Assembly: GCF_018889995.1 (NCBI RefSeq)
Contig: NZ_CP076547.1
Span: 2,232,001 to 2,296,000 of the forward strand
DNA from: Subtercola sp. PAMC28395
Lineage (GTDB): Bacteria > Actinomycetota > Actinomycetes > Actinomycetales > Microbacteriaceae
Direction: 5' to 3'
DNA length: 64,000 bases
The notes under the pieces were generated by a model. That model worked only from the letters and a program-made list of their open reading frames with translations, had not been told where the DNA came from and ran no database searches. This document shows, piece by piece, positions 46,056 through 55,304 of the stretch (positions within the stretch are counted from its first letter, which is position 1; every line of letters starts with the position of its first letter). The translations under genes and the position numbers were made by a program.

Positions 46056-47294
46056 GTGGGCCGGGCCTTTCAGGCGGAGTCGAGCAACTACTACCTGCTG
46101 CTCGGCACCACGCTCTTCCTCGTCATTCTCGGCCTCGTCATGGTTCTCTCGTCGTCGTCGGTCGACTCGTACACGGCCCGCCAGGGCTTCTTCGGCATCT
46201 TCTGGCGCCAGGGCCTGTTCGCGCTGATCGGTGTGCCCCTCATGCTGGTCATCTCGCGGCTGCCGATGCGCTTCTGGAAGCGGTGGGGCTGGCTCGCACT
46301 CGCCGGTGGCGCATTTCTGCAGCTGCTGGTGCTCTACACACCACTCGGAATCGAGGTCGGTGGCAACCTCAACTGGATCGGCATCGGCGGCTTCAACATG
46401 CAGCCCTCCGAGCTGATCAAGGTCGGGCTCGTCATCTGGCTCGGAGTCATTCTCGCCAAGAAGCAGCGGTACCTGAACCTCTGGGGTCACGTGGCCATCC
46501 CGATCATCCCGGTGGCTGGTGCCGCCGTTCTGCTCGTGCTGATGGGCGGCGACCTGGGAACGGTCATCATCATGGCCGGCCTCATTCTGGGTGCACTGTT
46601 CTTCGCCGGCATCAAGCTGCGGATGCTCGCGGTGCCGGTCATTCTCGGCGCCTTCGGCATCGTGGTCATCGCCTTCACCAGCGCGAGCCGGGTGTCGCGC
46701 ATCTTCTCCTTTCTCGGCTCTGCCTGCACCGATACGTCGGGGGAGTGCTGGCAGTCGCTGCACGGAAAGTACGCCCTTGCCGCAGGGGGGTTCTTCGGGG
46801 TGGGTCTCGGCAACTCCAAGGCCAAATGGTCGTGGCTGCCGGCAGCAGACAATGACTTCATCTTCGCCATCATCGGTGAGGAGCTCGGCCTGATTGGCGC
46901 ACTCGTCGTGATCGGGCTGTTCATCGCCCTGGCGATCGCGTTCCTTCGCATCGTGCGGTCAAGCCATGACATGTTCTCGCGGGTCGTCTCGGGCTCGGTG
47001 ATGGTCTGGATCCTCAGCCAGGCGTTCATCAACATCGCCGTCGTGCTCGGCGTTCTGCCGGTGCTCGGTGTTCCGCTGCCGCTCATCTCGTCCGGTGGTT
47101 CTGCCCTCATCACCACCCTGATTGCCATCGGGGTCGTGTTGTCGATCGCGCGGGGGCAGACGACCCTGCCCACCGACGACGACCTGGCCGCGACAGGGCC
47201 GGCCTCGCCTGCGCGTAACCCTGTCGCTCGTCAGCAGGCACGCAGCCAGCCAGTGCCTCGTCAGCCAGCACGCAGCCAGCGAGCACAGCGGTGA
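46056..47294 (+). CDS. ftsW: septal peptidoglycan glycosyltransferase FtsW (SEDS)
   Basis: 412 aa from GTG 46056, a SEDS protein with about ten helices. WIGIGGFNMQPSELIKVGLVIWL and the end PLISSGGSALI are signature regions; NDFIFAIIGEELGLIGA is the conserved late loop. It polymerises lipid II at the septum with FtsI. The GTG has no ribosome site. In the same frame CTG 46014 overlaps the murD stop (CTGA) and has GGGAGGTGAG at ideal distance, so a CTG start adding 14 residues is quite possible. The Arg/Gln/Pro tail is coded by a 30-bp duplication. Confidence 0.95.
   Translation: MGRAFQAESSNYYLLLGTTLFLVILGLVMVLSSSSVDSYTARQGFFGIFWRQGLFALIGVPLMLVISRLPMRFWKRWGWLALAGGAFLQLLVLYTPLGIEVGGNLNWIGIGGFNMQPSELIKVGLVIWLGVILAKKQRYLNLWGHVAIPIIPVAGAAVLLVLMGGDLGTVIIMAGLILGALFFAGIKLRMLAVPVILGAFGIVVIAFTSASRVSRIFSFLGSACTDTSGECWQSLHGKYALAAGGFFGVGLGNSKAKWSWLPAADNDFIFAIIGEELGLIGALVVIGLFIALAIAFLRIVRSSHDMFSRVVSGSVMVWILSQAFINIAVVLGVLPVLGVPLPLISSGGSALITTLIAIGVVLSIARGQTTLPTDDDLAATGPASPARNPVARQQARSQPVPRQPARSQRAQR
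47227..47286. repeat. 30-bp tandem duplication at the ftsW 3' end
   Basis: Two 30-bp units (47227-47256 and 47257-47286) with few mismatches, in frame. They double a basic peptide around RQxARSQ in the last residues of FtsW, just before the stop at 47294. Confidence 0.8.
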
Positions 47295-48382
47295 CGACGT
47301 ACCTCCTGGCCGGGGGCGGAACTGCGGGGCACGTCAATCCCCTGCTCGCAACGGCCGATGAACTGCGCCGGCGCGAACCAGACGCCGAGATCATCGTCGT
47401 GGGCACCGCGACCGGGCTCGAGGCACGCCTGGTGCCAGCCAGGGGCTACGAACTCGTCGCGATTCCCAAACTGCCCTTTCCCCGTCGCCCGAACCGAGCC
47501 GCCGTCTCATTCGGCCCACGCCTTGCACGGGTGATCTCCGACCTGAAGACGCTGATGGTGAGCCGAGGCGTCGACGTGGTCATCGGGTACGGCGGGTACG
47601 CGGCCGCACCGGCGTACCTGGCCGCACGGCGCGCGAAGGTCCCGTTGGTCATCCATGAGGCGAATGCCAAGCCGGGGCTCGCCAATCGGCTCGGCGCCCG
47701 ATTCACCCCGTTCGTCGGTGTCGCATTCCGGAACACTCCGCTGCCCCACTCGCGATTCGTGGGAATGCCCCTCCGAGCAGAGATCGAGAACCTCGACCGC
47801 GATTCAGCGCGTGCAGAGGCGAGGGAATTCTTCGGGTTGAGCGATGACCGGCCGACGCTTCTGGTCACGGGTGGTTCACTCGGCGCAGAACAGATCAATG
47901 CCACGATCTTTGCTTCGGTGCCGGCGATTCTCGGTGCCGGGTACCAGATCGTGCACATCGTCGGCGACCGCTCCAGCCTGGTCGACCCGGAGACCGAGGG
48001 CTATCACCTCCTGCACTACTGCGATCGCATGGAACTCGCCCTCGCCGCGGCGGATTTCGCCGTCTCCCGGGCAGGGGCCGCCACGGTTTCGGAGCTCGCC
48101 GCGCTCGGGATTGCGTCAGCCCTCGTGCCCTACGCCGTCGGCAACGGCGAGCAGCGCTTCAATGCTGAGGACATCGTCGCCTCCGGCGGCGCGATTCTCG
48201 TGGCCGACGCCGAATTCGTTCCTGAGTGGGTGGCGTCGACCCTGCTGCCCCTGTTGGCCGACACCTCTCGCATCACCCAGATGGCATCGTCGGCCGCCGG
48301 CACGGGAGTGCGCGACGGTTCTGCACGGATGGCCGACCTCATCAACCTCGCTGTACGGCCCTCCTCGGCGGGGCCGGCATGA
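47291..48382 (+). CDS. murG: lipid II synthase MurG
   Basis: 363 aa GT-B glycosyltransferase. LLAGGGTAGHVNPLLATA (N-terminal Gly-rich loop), GYGGYAAAPAYLAA, HEANAKPGLANRL and VTGGSLGAEQIN, then SRAGAATVSELAALG for UDP-GlcNAc binding. It adds GlcNAc to lipid I at the inner membrane face. GTG 47291 overlaps the ftsW stop by 4 bp. A 19-bp tandem repeat begins within its last codons. Confidence 0.97.
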   Translation: MTTYLLAGGGTAGHVNPLLATADELRRREPDAEIIVVGTATGLEARLVPARGYELVAIPKLPFPRRPNRAAVSFGPRLARVISDLKTLMVSRGVDVVIGYGGYAAAPAYLAARRAKVPLVIHEANAKPGLANRLGARFTPFVGVAFRNTPLPHSRFVGMPLRAEIENLDRDSARAEAREFFGLSDDRPTLLVTGGSLGAEQINATIFASVPAILGAGYQIVHIVGDRSSLVDPETEGYHLLHYCDRMELALAAADFAVSRAGAATVSELAALGIASALVPYAVGNGEQRFNAEDIVASGGAILVADAEFVPEWVASTLLPLLADTSRITQMASSAAGTGVRDGSARMADLINLAVRPSSAGPA

Positions 48383-48454
48383 CCCAGCGAAGCCGTCATG
48401 ACCCAGAGAGTCCGTCAGGCCCCAGTGGTACCGGTATGACCCAGCGAAACCGGC
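48379..48454. repeat. 19-bp tandem repeat that includes the murG stop codon
   Basis: Units at 48379, 48398, 48417 and 48436, based on ATGACCCAGCGAAGCCGTC; the third has diverged most. Unit 1 contains the murG TGA. The 127-bp gap to murC is otherwise without recognisable signals except a possible leader near 48490. Confidence 0.8.
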
Positions 48455-48509
48455 GTAACGTGGATCCCTGCTGTTCGAACCGAATCGCCCGACAGAAAGT
48501 ATCGATCCT

Positions 48510-49910
48510 GTGATCAAACCCGACCTGACCCTCCCGATTCCGGCCGATGTCGGTGCCGTTCACTTCGTGGGGATCGGCGGCGCCGGCATGAGCGGCATAG
48601 CAAGGCTGTTCCTTGCGGCCGGTGTCACAGTGACCGGCTCGGATCGCACCGATTCGAAGACGGCACAGAAGCTCCGCGACCTCGGTGCCACGGTCTACGT
48701 CGGCCACGATGCGGCGAACGTCGGCACGGCAGACACCCTCGTCGTCACGAGCGCGCTCTGGCCCGACAACCCTGAGTACCTGCGTGCCCAGCAGCAGGGA
48801 CTGCCGGTGCTGCACCGCTCGCAGGCCCTGGCGTGGCTGGTCAATCGTCGTCGGCTCGTCTCAGTTGCAGGGGCGCATGGCAAGACCACGTCGACCGGCA
48901 TGATCGTCACCGGGCTGATCGGCCTCGGTGCTGACCCGAGCTTCGTCAACGGCGGTGTCATCTCGTCGCTCGGCACCAGTTCTGCCTGGGGCGAGGGTGA
49001 GCTCTTCGTTCTCGAAGCCGACGAGTCGGACGGGTCGTTCCTGCTGTATGACACGGCCGTCGCCCTCATCACGAACGTCGACCCCGACCATCTCGACCAC
49101 TACGGCTCCACCGAGGCCGTCGAAGACGCCTTCGTCACCTTCGCAGACAACGCCAGCGAGCTTGTCGTCATCTCCGCGGACGACGCCGGCGCACTGCGCG
49201 TCGGGTCGAGACTCTCGGCTGGGCATGTGCTGACCTTCGGCTTCGCTGATCACGCTGACGTGAGGGTGCACTCGGTCGGGTCGACCGGCCCCGTGTCGTT
49301 CGAGCTCGATTATCTGGGTGAACGGTATTCGGGCCAGCTGAAGGTGCCGGGCATCCACAATGCCGTCAACGCCGCAGGCGCGTTCGCCGTGCTCGTGGGC
49401 CTCGGCTTCGACCCGACGCAGAGCCTCGAGGCCATCGGGGCCTTCGACGGCACCGGCAGGCGGTTCGAACTGCATGAGACCATCGGCGGCGTCAGCGTCT
49501 ACGACGACTACGCCCACCACCCGACCGAAGTGGATGCTGCACTCAGCGCCGCCCGAACGGTCGTCGGTGCCGGTCGCATCATCGCGGTGCACCAGCCCCA
49601 CCTCTACAGTCGTACCCAGCTGCTCGCGGGTGACTTCGCCGAGACACTCGAACGCACGGCCGACTTCACGGTTGTTCTCGACGTGTGCGGCGCGCGGGAG
49701 GATCCGGTGGAGGGCGTGACCGGTGCCCTCGTCTCCGAGCGGTTCGTCGATCACGACAAGGTCGCATTCATCTCCGACTGGCAGCAGGCCGCCGACTTCA
49801 CGGCGTCGATCGCGCGCCCGGGTGACTTTGTCATCACGCTGGGCTGCGGCGACGTCAATCTGCTGGTTCCCCAGCTGCTCAACTCACTGAGGGCGGTCGA
49901 AAGCCGGTGA
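48510..49910 (+). CDS. murC: UDP-MurNAc--L-alanine ligase MurC
   Basis: 466 aa. [17 protein letters not shown] binds the nucleotide substrate, [13 protein letters not shown] is the ATP site, and [22 protein letters not shown] and [12 protein letters not shown] complete the Mur ligase signature. First committed amino-acid addition to UDP-MurNAc. GTG 48510; the stop overlaps ftsQ by 4 bp. No ddl or murB follows, unlike in many firmicutes. Confidence 0.97.
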   Translation: MIKPDLTLPIPADVGAVHFVGIGGAGMSGIARLFLAAGVTVTGSDRTDSKTAQKLRDLGATVYVGHDAANVGTADTLVVTSALWPDNPEYLRAQQQGLPVLHRSQALAWLVNRRRLVSVAGAHGKTTSTGMIVTGLIGLGADPSFVNGGVISSLGTSSAWGEGELFVLEADESDGSFLLYDTAVALITNVDPDHLDHYGSTEAVEDAFVTFADNASELVVISADDAGALRVGSRLSAGHVLTFGFADHADVRVHSVGSTGPVSFELDYLGERYSGQLKVPGIHNAVNAAGAFAVLVGLGFDPTQSLEAIGAFDGTGRRFELHETIGGVSVYDDYAHHPTEVDAALSAARTVVGAGRIIAVHQPHLYSRTQLLAGDFAETLERTADFTVVLDVCGAREDPVEGVTGALVSERFVDHDKVAFISDWQQAADFTASIARPGDFVITLGCGDVNLLVPQLLNSLRAVESR

Positions 49911-51007
49911 AACGGCCCCCCGCCATCCCGGTGCCGCCGCCCGAATCGGCGGTGCCCACTCGCGTGACGGGCAAGCGCCCGGCCGGAATTGCTGCACCCG
50001 TGCGGCCGATCGCTGAGCAGAAACCTCTGCAGAAACCTGTGCCGGGAGCTGTGCCCAATCGGGAGCAGAAATCCTTGGCGGATGCTCTCCAGGGTGCTGC
50101 ACGTGACCCCGGACTCGATGCTGCTTCAACGTCTGCGCCGAAACCCGTGCCGACGTCTGCACCCAGGTCCGCGCCGACTCCACCGTTGAACGCCCAGCGT
50201 GCCCAGCGCGCCGCAGAAGCGGAAGCGAGAGCCGCAGAGGCCAGGGCAGAGAAGGACATGCGCGCGGCCGAACGGCAGCGCCGGCACTACGAACGCTCAG
50301 AAGCCCGGCGATTCACCGAGCGCAGCCGCCGGCGCCGCCTGGGCTGGCTCGTCTCGCTCGGTGTCGTCGTGGCGCTCGTTCTCGTTGTGGTGTTCACGGC
50401 ATATTCGCCGATGTTCGCGGTGCGCACGGTCGCCATCGAAGGCACATCGCGGGTCGATGCGGCAGCGGTTCAGACGGCTCTCTCTGCTCAGCTCGGCAAA
50501 CCGCTCGCCCTCGTGGACTATGGCGCGATCGAGGCCGACCTCTCAGCGTTCCCGTTGATCCAGAGCTATTCGACGGAGTCGCAGCTGCCCAACACGCTTG
50601 TCGTGCACATCGTCGAGCGCTCACCGGTCGGCCAGATCGCCAGTGGCACCGGCTTCGACCTGGTCGATCCGGCAGGCGTCACCGTTCAGCACACCGAGCA
50701 GCAGACGGCGGGCTTCCCTGTCATCGACCTGGCCGGAGGACAGCTGGGGGGACCCGGCTTTCTCGCATCGACGACGGTGCTTCGCACTCTGCCCGCAGAA
50801 CTGCTCGCGAAGGTTGGCTCGGTCAGCGCCGCGACTCCCGACTCCGTCACCCTGGTGCTGAATGGCGGGGCGCAGAAGGTCATCTGGGGCAGCGCAGAGA
50901 GCTCCTCGCTCAAGGCGCTCGTGCTCGACAAACTCATCGGCACCCAGAATCCCGACTCCCGGCTGACCTACGACGTCTCGAGCCCCGAGAGTCCTGTCAT
51001 CACCTGA
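49907..51007 (+). CDS. ftsQ: divisome protein FtsQ (POTRA domain)
   Basis: 366 aa. A long Pro/Ala-rich cytoplasmic N-terminus with a charged Ala/Glu/Arg helix (about 85-140) precedes one transmembrane helix (about 146-166). The POTRA domain follows ([40 protein letters not shown]), then the beta domain. It recruits and holds FtsL, DivIC-type partners and FtsW/FtsI. GTG 49907 overlaps the murC stop by 4 bp. The cytoplasmic part is much longer than in E. coli. Confidence 0.93.
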   Translation: MKRPPAIPVPPPESAVPTRVTGKRPAGIAAPVRPIAEQKPLQKPVPGAVPNREQKSLADALQGAARDPGLDAASTSAPKPVPTSAPRSAPTPPLNAQRAQRAAEAEARAAEARAEKDMRAAERQRRHYERSEARRFTERSRRRRLGWLVSLGVVVALVLVVVFTAYSPMFAVRTVAIEGTSRVDAAAVQTALSAQLGKPLALVDYGAIEADLSAFPLIQSYSTESQLPNTLVVHIVERSPVGQIASGTGFDLVDPAGVTVQHTEQQTAGFPVIDLAGGQLGGPGFLASTTVLRTLPAELLAKVGSVSAATPDSVTLVLNGGAQKVIWGSAESSSLKALVLDKLIGTQNPDSRLTYDVSSPESPVIT

Positions 51008-51092
51008 ATCGCGACACGCGGTGTGTCGTCATCGGCGGCACTCCCATTCGCACGTAAGTTCATCTCAGGAAATACATACTCAGCAGAACATT

Positions 51093-51116
51093 AACCCTCA
51101 ACCTGAGGTTTAAACC
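51093..51116. promoter_or_regulatory. palindromes in the ftsZ upstream region
   Basis: CCTCA-ACC-TGAGG (51096-51108) and the overlapping perfect 10-bp palindrome GGTTTAAACC (51107-51116) lie about 36-59 bp before the ftsZ start. The 144-bp spacer (51008-51151) is the longest in the late dcw region and AT-richer than its surroundings, so it probably carries an ftsZ promoter. FtsR is a candidate binder, by inference only. Confidence 0.5.
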
Positions 51117-51151
51117 TTTTGAGAAGATGAAGGGCTTACCGGAGGCCGGAC

Positions 51152-52324
51152 GTGACATCAAACCAGAACTACCTCGCCGTAATCAAAGTCGTCGGCATCG
51201 GTGGCGGCGGCGTCAACGCCGTCAACCGGATGATCGAACTCGGTCTTCGCGGAGTCGAATTCATCGCCATCAACACAGATGCCCAGGCGCTGCTCATGAG
51301 CGACGCCGACGTGAAGCTGGACGTCGGTCGTGAACTCACCAGGGGCCTCGGCGCCGGGGCAGACCCTGAAGTCGGTCGCCGCGCCGCAGAAGACCACGCA
51401 GAAGAGATCGAAGAGGCCCTCGCCGGGGCAGACATGGTGTTCGTCACCGCGGGCGAGGGTGGCGGCACCGGTACGGGTGGCGCACCCGTCGTCGCACGCA
51501 TCGCCAAGTCGATCGGCGCCCTCACCATCGGTGTCGTCACCAAGCCGTTCGGCTTCGAGGGCAAGCGGCGCATGTCGCAGGCCGAAGACGGCGTGGCGAT
51601 CCTGAAGAACGAGGTCGACACCCTCATCGTCGTGCCGAACGACCGCCTGCTGGAGATCAGTGACCGCGGTATCAGCATGCTCGAGGCGTTCTCGACCGCT
51701 GACCAGGTGCTGCTCGCCGGTGTGCAGGGCATCACCGACCTCATCACGACCCCAGGGCTCATCAACCTCGACTTCGCCGACGTGAAGAGCGTCATGCAGG
51801 GTGCCGGTTCGGCCCTCATGGGCATCGGCTCTGCCCGTGGTGCCGACCGGGCGATCAAGGCTGCAGAACTCGCCGTCGCTTCGCCCCTGCTCGAGGCGAG
51901 CATCGAGGGTGCGCACGGCGTGCTGCTTTCGATCCAGGGCGGATCGAACCTCGGTATCTTCGAGATCAACGATGCCGCCAAGCTGGTGCAAGATGCGGTG
52001 CACCCCGAGGCCAACATCATCTTCGGTGCCGTCATCGACGACACCCTGGGCGACGAGGTGCGGGTCACCGTCATCGCTGCCGGGTTCGACAGCGGCGATG
52101 CTACTTCTGCTGCTGAGGCCAAGCGCGCACTCACCGTGCCCAATGACGCGAGCGACCTCTTCGCCCGTGCCGGTTCGGCACCCCTGCGCCGTGACCGAGT
52201 CGACGAGCCTGCTGCCGCGTCGTGGAAGCAGAACACCGAGCACAGCCTGACCGGCACCGTCGCGCTCGACCCGGCATCAGACGATGATGACCTCGATCTC
52301 GACGTACCCGACTTTCTGAAGTAA
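51152..52324 (+). CDS. ftsZ: cell division GTPase FtsZ
   Basis: 390 aa tubulin homologue. [17 protein letters not shown] and the GTP signature [15 protein letters not shown] are present, with NTDAQAL and the T7 loop [11 protein letters not shown]. The Asp-rich conserved tail peptide [12 protein letters not shown] binds partners such as SepF. It forms the Z-ring. GTG 51152 with CCGGAGG upstream. Own promoter region likely (see palindromes before it). Confidence 0.98.
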   Translation: MTSNQNYLAVIKVVGIGGGGVNAVNRMIELGLRGVEFIAINTDAQALLMSDADVKLDVGRELTRGLGAGADPEVGRRAAEDHAEEIEEALAGADMVFVTAGEGGGTGTGGAPVVARIAKSIGALTIGVVTKPFGFEGKRRMSQAEDGVAILKNEVDTLIVVPNDRLLEISDRGISMLEAFSTADQVLLAGVQGITDLITTPGLINLDFADVKSVMQGAGSALMGIGSARGADRAIKAAELAVASPLLEASIEGAHGVLLSIQGGSNLGIFEINDAAKLVQDAVHPEANIIFGAVIDDTLGDEVRVTVIAAGFDSGDATSAAEAKRALTVPNDASDLFARAGSAPLRRDRVDEPAAASWKQNTEHSLTGTVALDPASDDDDLDLDVPDFLK

Positions 52325-52329
52325 CCCGA

Positions 52330-53040
52330 TTGACCACGATCCAACGCGAAGGCGAGACTGACCTTGCTGGTCGTCTCGCCTTCGTGCGTGCGGGCATTGC
52401 AGAGGCGGCCGCGGCCAACTCGAGGCCGCTCGACGAGATCACACTCATCGTGGTGACGAAGTTCCACCCCGCAGGTCTCGTCAGAGAGCTGATGGACCTC
52501 GGTGTCACGGACTTCGGTGAGAGCCGACACCAGGAGGCGAGGGAGAAGGTCGCCGAACTGGCAGGCACGCCGGCTGCCTGGCACTTCATCGGGCAGCTCC
52601 AGGGCAAGAAGGCCAAACAGGTCGCAGCGTACGCCTCGGTCATCCACTCCCTCGACCGTCCCTCGCTGGCCGACCTCCTCTCGGCCGCCGACGTCAGGCC
52701 GACTGCCGGACCCACCGACGTCTTCCTCCAGGTCAACCTCACCGACGACACTGGCCGCGGCGGAGTCGTTCCCGGCGGTGCCCGCGAGCTGGCAGAGTAT
52801 GTCGAAGCCCTGCCTGGTCTCCGGCTCCGCGGGGTGATGGGCGTTGCGCCCCTGGGTGAAGAGCCGCGTTTCGCCTTCGAGCGGCTGCGCGCCGTTTCAG
52901 AGTTGGTCACGCAGAGTGTTCCCCGGGCATCCGCCATCTCTGCCGGAATGTCGCACGACTATTCCGAAGCCATCGCTGAAGGCGCGACACACCTTCGAAT
53001 TGGTTCTGCAATCACCGGAATCAGAGCCGTGGCCGGTTAA
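52330..53040 (+). CDS. YggS-family PLP-homeostasis protein
   Basis: 236 aa alanine-racemase-like barrel without a second domain. VVTKFHP carries the PLP lysine (about 40), GESRHQEAREK, HFIGQLQGKKAK and SAGMSHDYSEAIAEGATHLRIGSAI are family motifs. YggS/YlmE/PLPBP proteins bind pyridoxal phosphate and buffer its level; they are not known catalysts. The common motif NY/NK before QEA reads SRHQEA here. TTG 52330 is the start, six bases behind ftsZ, so it is co-transcribed. Confidence 0.93.
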   Translation: MTTIQREGETDLAGRLAFVRAGIAEAAAANSRPLDEITLIVVTKFHPAGLVRELMDLGVTDFGESRHQEAREKVAELAGTPAAWHFIGQLQGKKAKQVAAYASVIHSLDRPSLADLLSAADVRPTAGPTDVFLQVNLTDDTGRGGVVPGGARELAEYVEALPGLRLRGVMGVAPLGEEPRFAFERLRAVSELVTQSVPRASAISAGMSHDYSEAIAEGATHLRIGSAITGIRAVAG

Positions 53041-53082
53041 TCTTCTAGCAGGCAACCGCACGACAATCCCGGAGGATTCGAA

Positions 53083-53610
53083 ATGGCCAATCCACTACGC
53101 AAGACGATGGTCTATCTTGGGCTCGCAGACGAAGAGCTCGAATACGAAGACTCCGCAGCCCAACCGGTGGCGCATGTCGCACACCCGCAGGCCTCCTCCC
53201 CTGTGCCTTCAGCAGCCAGCGCCGCTGCGCACAGCACGGGCAACAACGGCAACCGGGCACCGGTTACCCCCCTCCGTCGAAACTCCGCGGGGTCCAACTC
53301 CGCGCAGAAGAATGTGGTGCCTCTCGAAATGAATGAAATCCTCACTGTTCACCCGAAGCAGTACAAAGACGCGCAGGTCATTGCCGAGAGTTTCCGCGAG
53401 GGCATTCCCGTCATCATCAACCTCTCCCAGATGACCGATGCCGACGCTCGTCGTCTGATCGACTTCGCCGGTGGTCTCTCTCAGGGCCTCTACGGCAAGA
53501 TCGAACGCGTCACGAGCAAGGTGTTCCTGCTCTCCCCGTCGCACGTTTCGGTGTCGGGTGAGGCCGTTACTGAGACACGTGCAGAATCGTCGTTCTTCGT
53601 CCAGTCATAA
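53083..53610 (+). CDS. sepF: cell division protein SepF
   Basis: 175 aa. The amphipathic start [14 protein letters not shown] is the membrane-targeting helix, then an acidic and Ser/Ala/Pro linker. The C-terminal SepF core follows (about 80-165): [29 protein letters not shown] and [30 protein letters not shown]. In actinobacteria lacking FtsA and ZipA, SepF is the membrane anchor of FtsZ. GGAGG precedes ATG 53083. Confidence 0.96.
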   Translation: MANPLRKTMVYLGLADEELEYEDSAAQPVAHVAHPQASSPVPSAASAAAHSTGNNGNRAPVTPLRRNSAGSNSAQKNVVPLEMNEILTVHPKQYKDAQVIAESFREGIPVIINLSQMTDADARRLIDFAGGLSQGLYGKIERVTSKVFLLSPSHVSVSGEAVTETRAESSFFVQS

Positions 53611-53617
53611 TTGACGG

Positions 53618-53923
53618 GTGTCCTTCGTCGCCATTCTTGCCACCATCGCGTATTTCGCGCTGCTCCTGTACTTCTTCGTCATGTGGGGCCGGTTCATTCT
53701 TGACCTCGTGAGGAGCTTCCAGCGCTCGTGGCGGCCGCAGGGTGCTGTCCTCGTGCTCGCCGAAGTCGCGTACACGGTCACTGATCCGCCGATCAAGTTT
53801 TTCCGGCGCGTCATCCCTCCATTGCGGGTGGGGCCCGTCGCCTTCGACTTCGGCTGGAGCATCGTGATGTTGCTCGTGGTCATTCTGCTTTCGATCACGA
53901 GCTACGTCCGCTTGATTGCGTGA
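53618..53923 (+). CDS. YggT-family membrane protein
   Basis: 101 aa with two hydrophobic segments (about 4-25 and 79-98) separated by a conserved loop, TDPPIKFFRRVIPPLRVGPVAFDF, which is the YggT signature. The function is unclear (osmotic or division related); it sits between sepF and divIVA in most actinobacteria. GTG 53618 begins seven bases after the sepF stop. Confidence 0.92.
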   Translation: MSFVAILATIAYFALLLYFFVMWGRFILDLVRSFQRSWRPQGAVLVLAEVAYTVTDPPIKFFRRVIPPLRVGPVAFDFGWSIVMLLVVILLSITSYVRLIA

Positions 53924-53942
53924 CCCATGTATCGTAGTTTGT

Positions 53943-54010
53943 GAAACGCCGAACGTTTCCTCGACGGTCTTTAAGATTCCAGACAGTCCAACAAGTACAG
54001 TCCAATTAGT
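53943..54010. promoter_or_regulatory. inverted repeat and 14-bp direct repeat upstream of divIVA
   Basis: GAAACG-CCGAA-CGTTTC (53943-53959) can form a 6-bp hairpin. ACAGTCCAACAAGT (53983-53996) is repeated as ACAGTCCAATTAGT (53997-54010), and a ribosome site follows at about 54016. The region 53924-54026 probably carries the divIVA promoter and leader. Confidence 0.45.
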
Positions 54011-54026
54011 TCAAAGGTGGAAGAAC

Positions 54027-54668
54027 ATGCCGTTAACTCCAGAAGAAGTTGTTAACAAGCGCTTCTCGCAAACCCAGTTCCGTGCGGGCTACGACCAGGA
54101 TGAGGTCGATGACTTCCTCGATGAGGTCGTGGTAGAACTTCGCCGTCTGATTTCCGAGAACGAAGAACTTCGTGCAGGCATTGTGCCGGCCGCGGCATCT
54201 GAGAGCAGCGCCGAGGCTGCAGAAGAGACCGCAGCTCCCGCTGTTGCCGACGAGACTGCCGTCGTCGAGGTCGTCGACGAGACGCCTGCCCCGGTCGCCG
54301 CGGCTCCGCTTGCAGAGACAGACGATGCTTCAAGCACGACGAGCCTTCTGCAGCTTGCCCGTCGCCTGCACGACGAGCACGTCAAGGAGGGCCAAGACAA
54401 GCGCGCCGCTCTCATCGAAGAGGGCCAGGCCACGGCCGCCCGACTCGTAGCCGAGGCAGAGACTAAGCAGCGCACCGAACTCGCCAAGCTCAACCAGGAG
54501 AAGGCGGGCATCGAGCACCGCATCGATGAGCTGCGCTCCTTCGAGAAGGAATATCGCCAGAAGCTCCGCAGCTACATCGAGGGCCAGCTCCACGACCTCG
54601 ATTCCAGCAACTCCGACAGTTCAGAGGGTGCTTCGGCCACCTCGGGCGCCTCGAGTTTTGGAGCCTAG
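54027..54668 (+). CDS. divIVA: polar growth scaffold DivIVA/Wag31
   Basis: 213 aa. The DivIVA N-terminal domain is nearly canonical: MPLTPEEVVNKRFSQTQF, then GYDQDEVDDFLDEVVVELRRL (1-50). A variable acidic linker follows (about 55-105) and a C-terminal coiled coil (about 110-195) with LNQEKAGIEHRIDELRSFEKEYRQKLRSYI. It gathers at curved poles and directs apical growth in actinobacteria; Wag31 is a Ser/Thr kinase target in mycobacteria. AAGGTGGAAG precedes ATG 54027; the frame to 53916 is rejected. Confidence 0.96.
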   Translation: MPLTPEEVVNKRFSQTQFRAGYDQDEVDDFLDEVVVELRRLISENEELRAGIVPAAASESSAEAAEETAAPAVADETAVVEVVDETPAPVAAAPLAETDDASSTTSLLQLARRLHDEHVKEGQDKRAALIEEGQATAARLVAEAETKQRTELAKLNQEKAGIEHRIDELRSFEKEYRQKLRSYIEGQLHDLDSSNSDSSEGASATSGASSFGA

Positions 54669-55302
54669 CGAAGAGACGGCGAACGCCAGTTCAGATTCAC
54701 GTCACGTAAGAAGGGTCAGCCCCCGGGCGCTGGCCCTTCTTGTGATTGTGGCGCTGGGTGTTCTCGCTGTAGACCAGATTGCGAAGTATCTGGTCGTCAC
54801 CCATCTGCCTCTCAACCAGTTCGTGCCGGTTCTCGGTGACCTGGTGCAGTTCTTCTATGTCACGAATTCCGGCGCTGCGTTCTCCATCGGCAGCGCCTAT
54901 ACCTGGATCTTCTCGGTTCTCGCCGTGGCCGTGCTGGTGTTCATCGTCTGGTTTGCGCGTCGGATCCGCTCTGTCGGCTGGGCGGTCGTTTTCGGGCTGT
55001 TGCTCGGTGGTGTACTCGGCAATCTCACTGACAGGCTGTTCCGGGAGCCGGGTTTCGGAATCGGCCACGTGGTCGACTTCGTCAAGATCCCCCTCCTGCC
55101 GGCGATCTTCAACCTGGCCGACGTGGCGATCTGCGCCGCCATGGTGCTCTTCCTGATTCAGACAATCCGGGGGATCGGGCTCGACGGTCGTAAGACCGTA
55201 CGCGAAACCGATCCCGCGCCAGAATCGGCGGCTGAGCCGTTCGTCATTTCTCCCAGCGACAAATCCGACACGACCGAAGCCGACACGACGGGGCGCGACT
55301 AG
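54658..55302 (+). CDS. lspA: lipoprotein signal peptidase LspA
   Basis: About 214 aa from TTG 54658 (overlapping divIVA by 11 bp). Four transmembrane helices follow. Catalytic aspartates lie in GNLTDRLF and FNLADVAI, together with NSGAAFS and VVDFVKI. It cleaves prolipoproteins after lipidation, for example the lipoprotein at 7134-7796. The start is uncertain: no ATG or GTG lies between the divIVA stop and the first helix, so TTG 54658 or GTG 54628 inside divIVA must be used. The C-terminal tail (about 40 aa) is charged and unusually long. Confidence 0.92.
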   Translation: MEPSEETANASSDSRHVRRVSPRALALLVIVALGVLAVDQIAKYLVVTHLPLNQFVPVLGDLVQFFYVTNSGAAFSIGSAYTWIFSVLAVAVLVFIVWFARRIRSVGWAVVFGLLLGGVLGNLTDRLFREPGFGIGHVVDFVKIPLLPAIFNLADVAICAAMVLFLIQTIRGIGLDGRKTVRETDPAPESAAEPFVISPSDKSDTTEADTTGRD

Positions 55303-55304
55303 TC

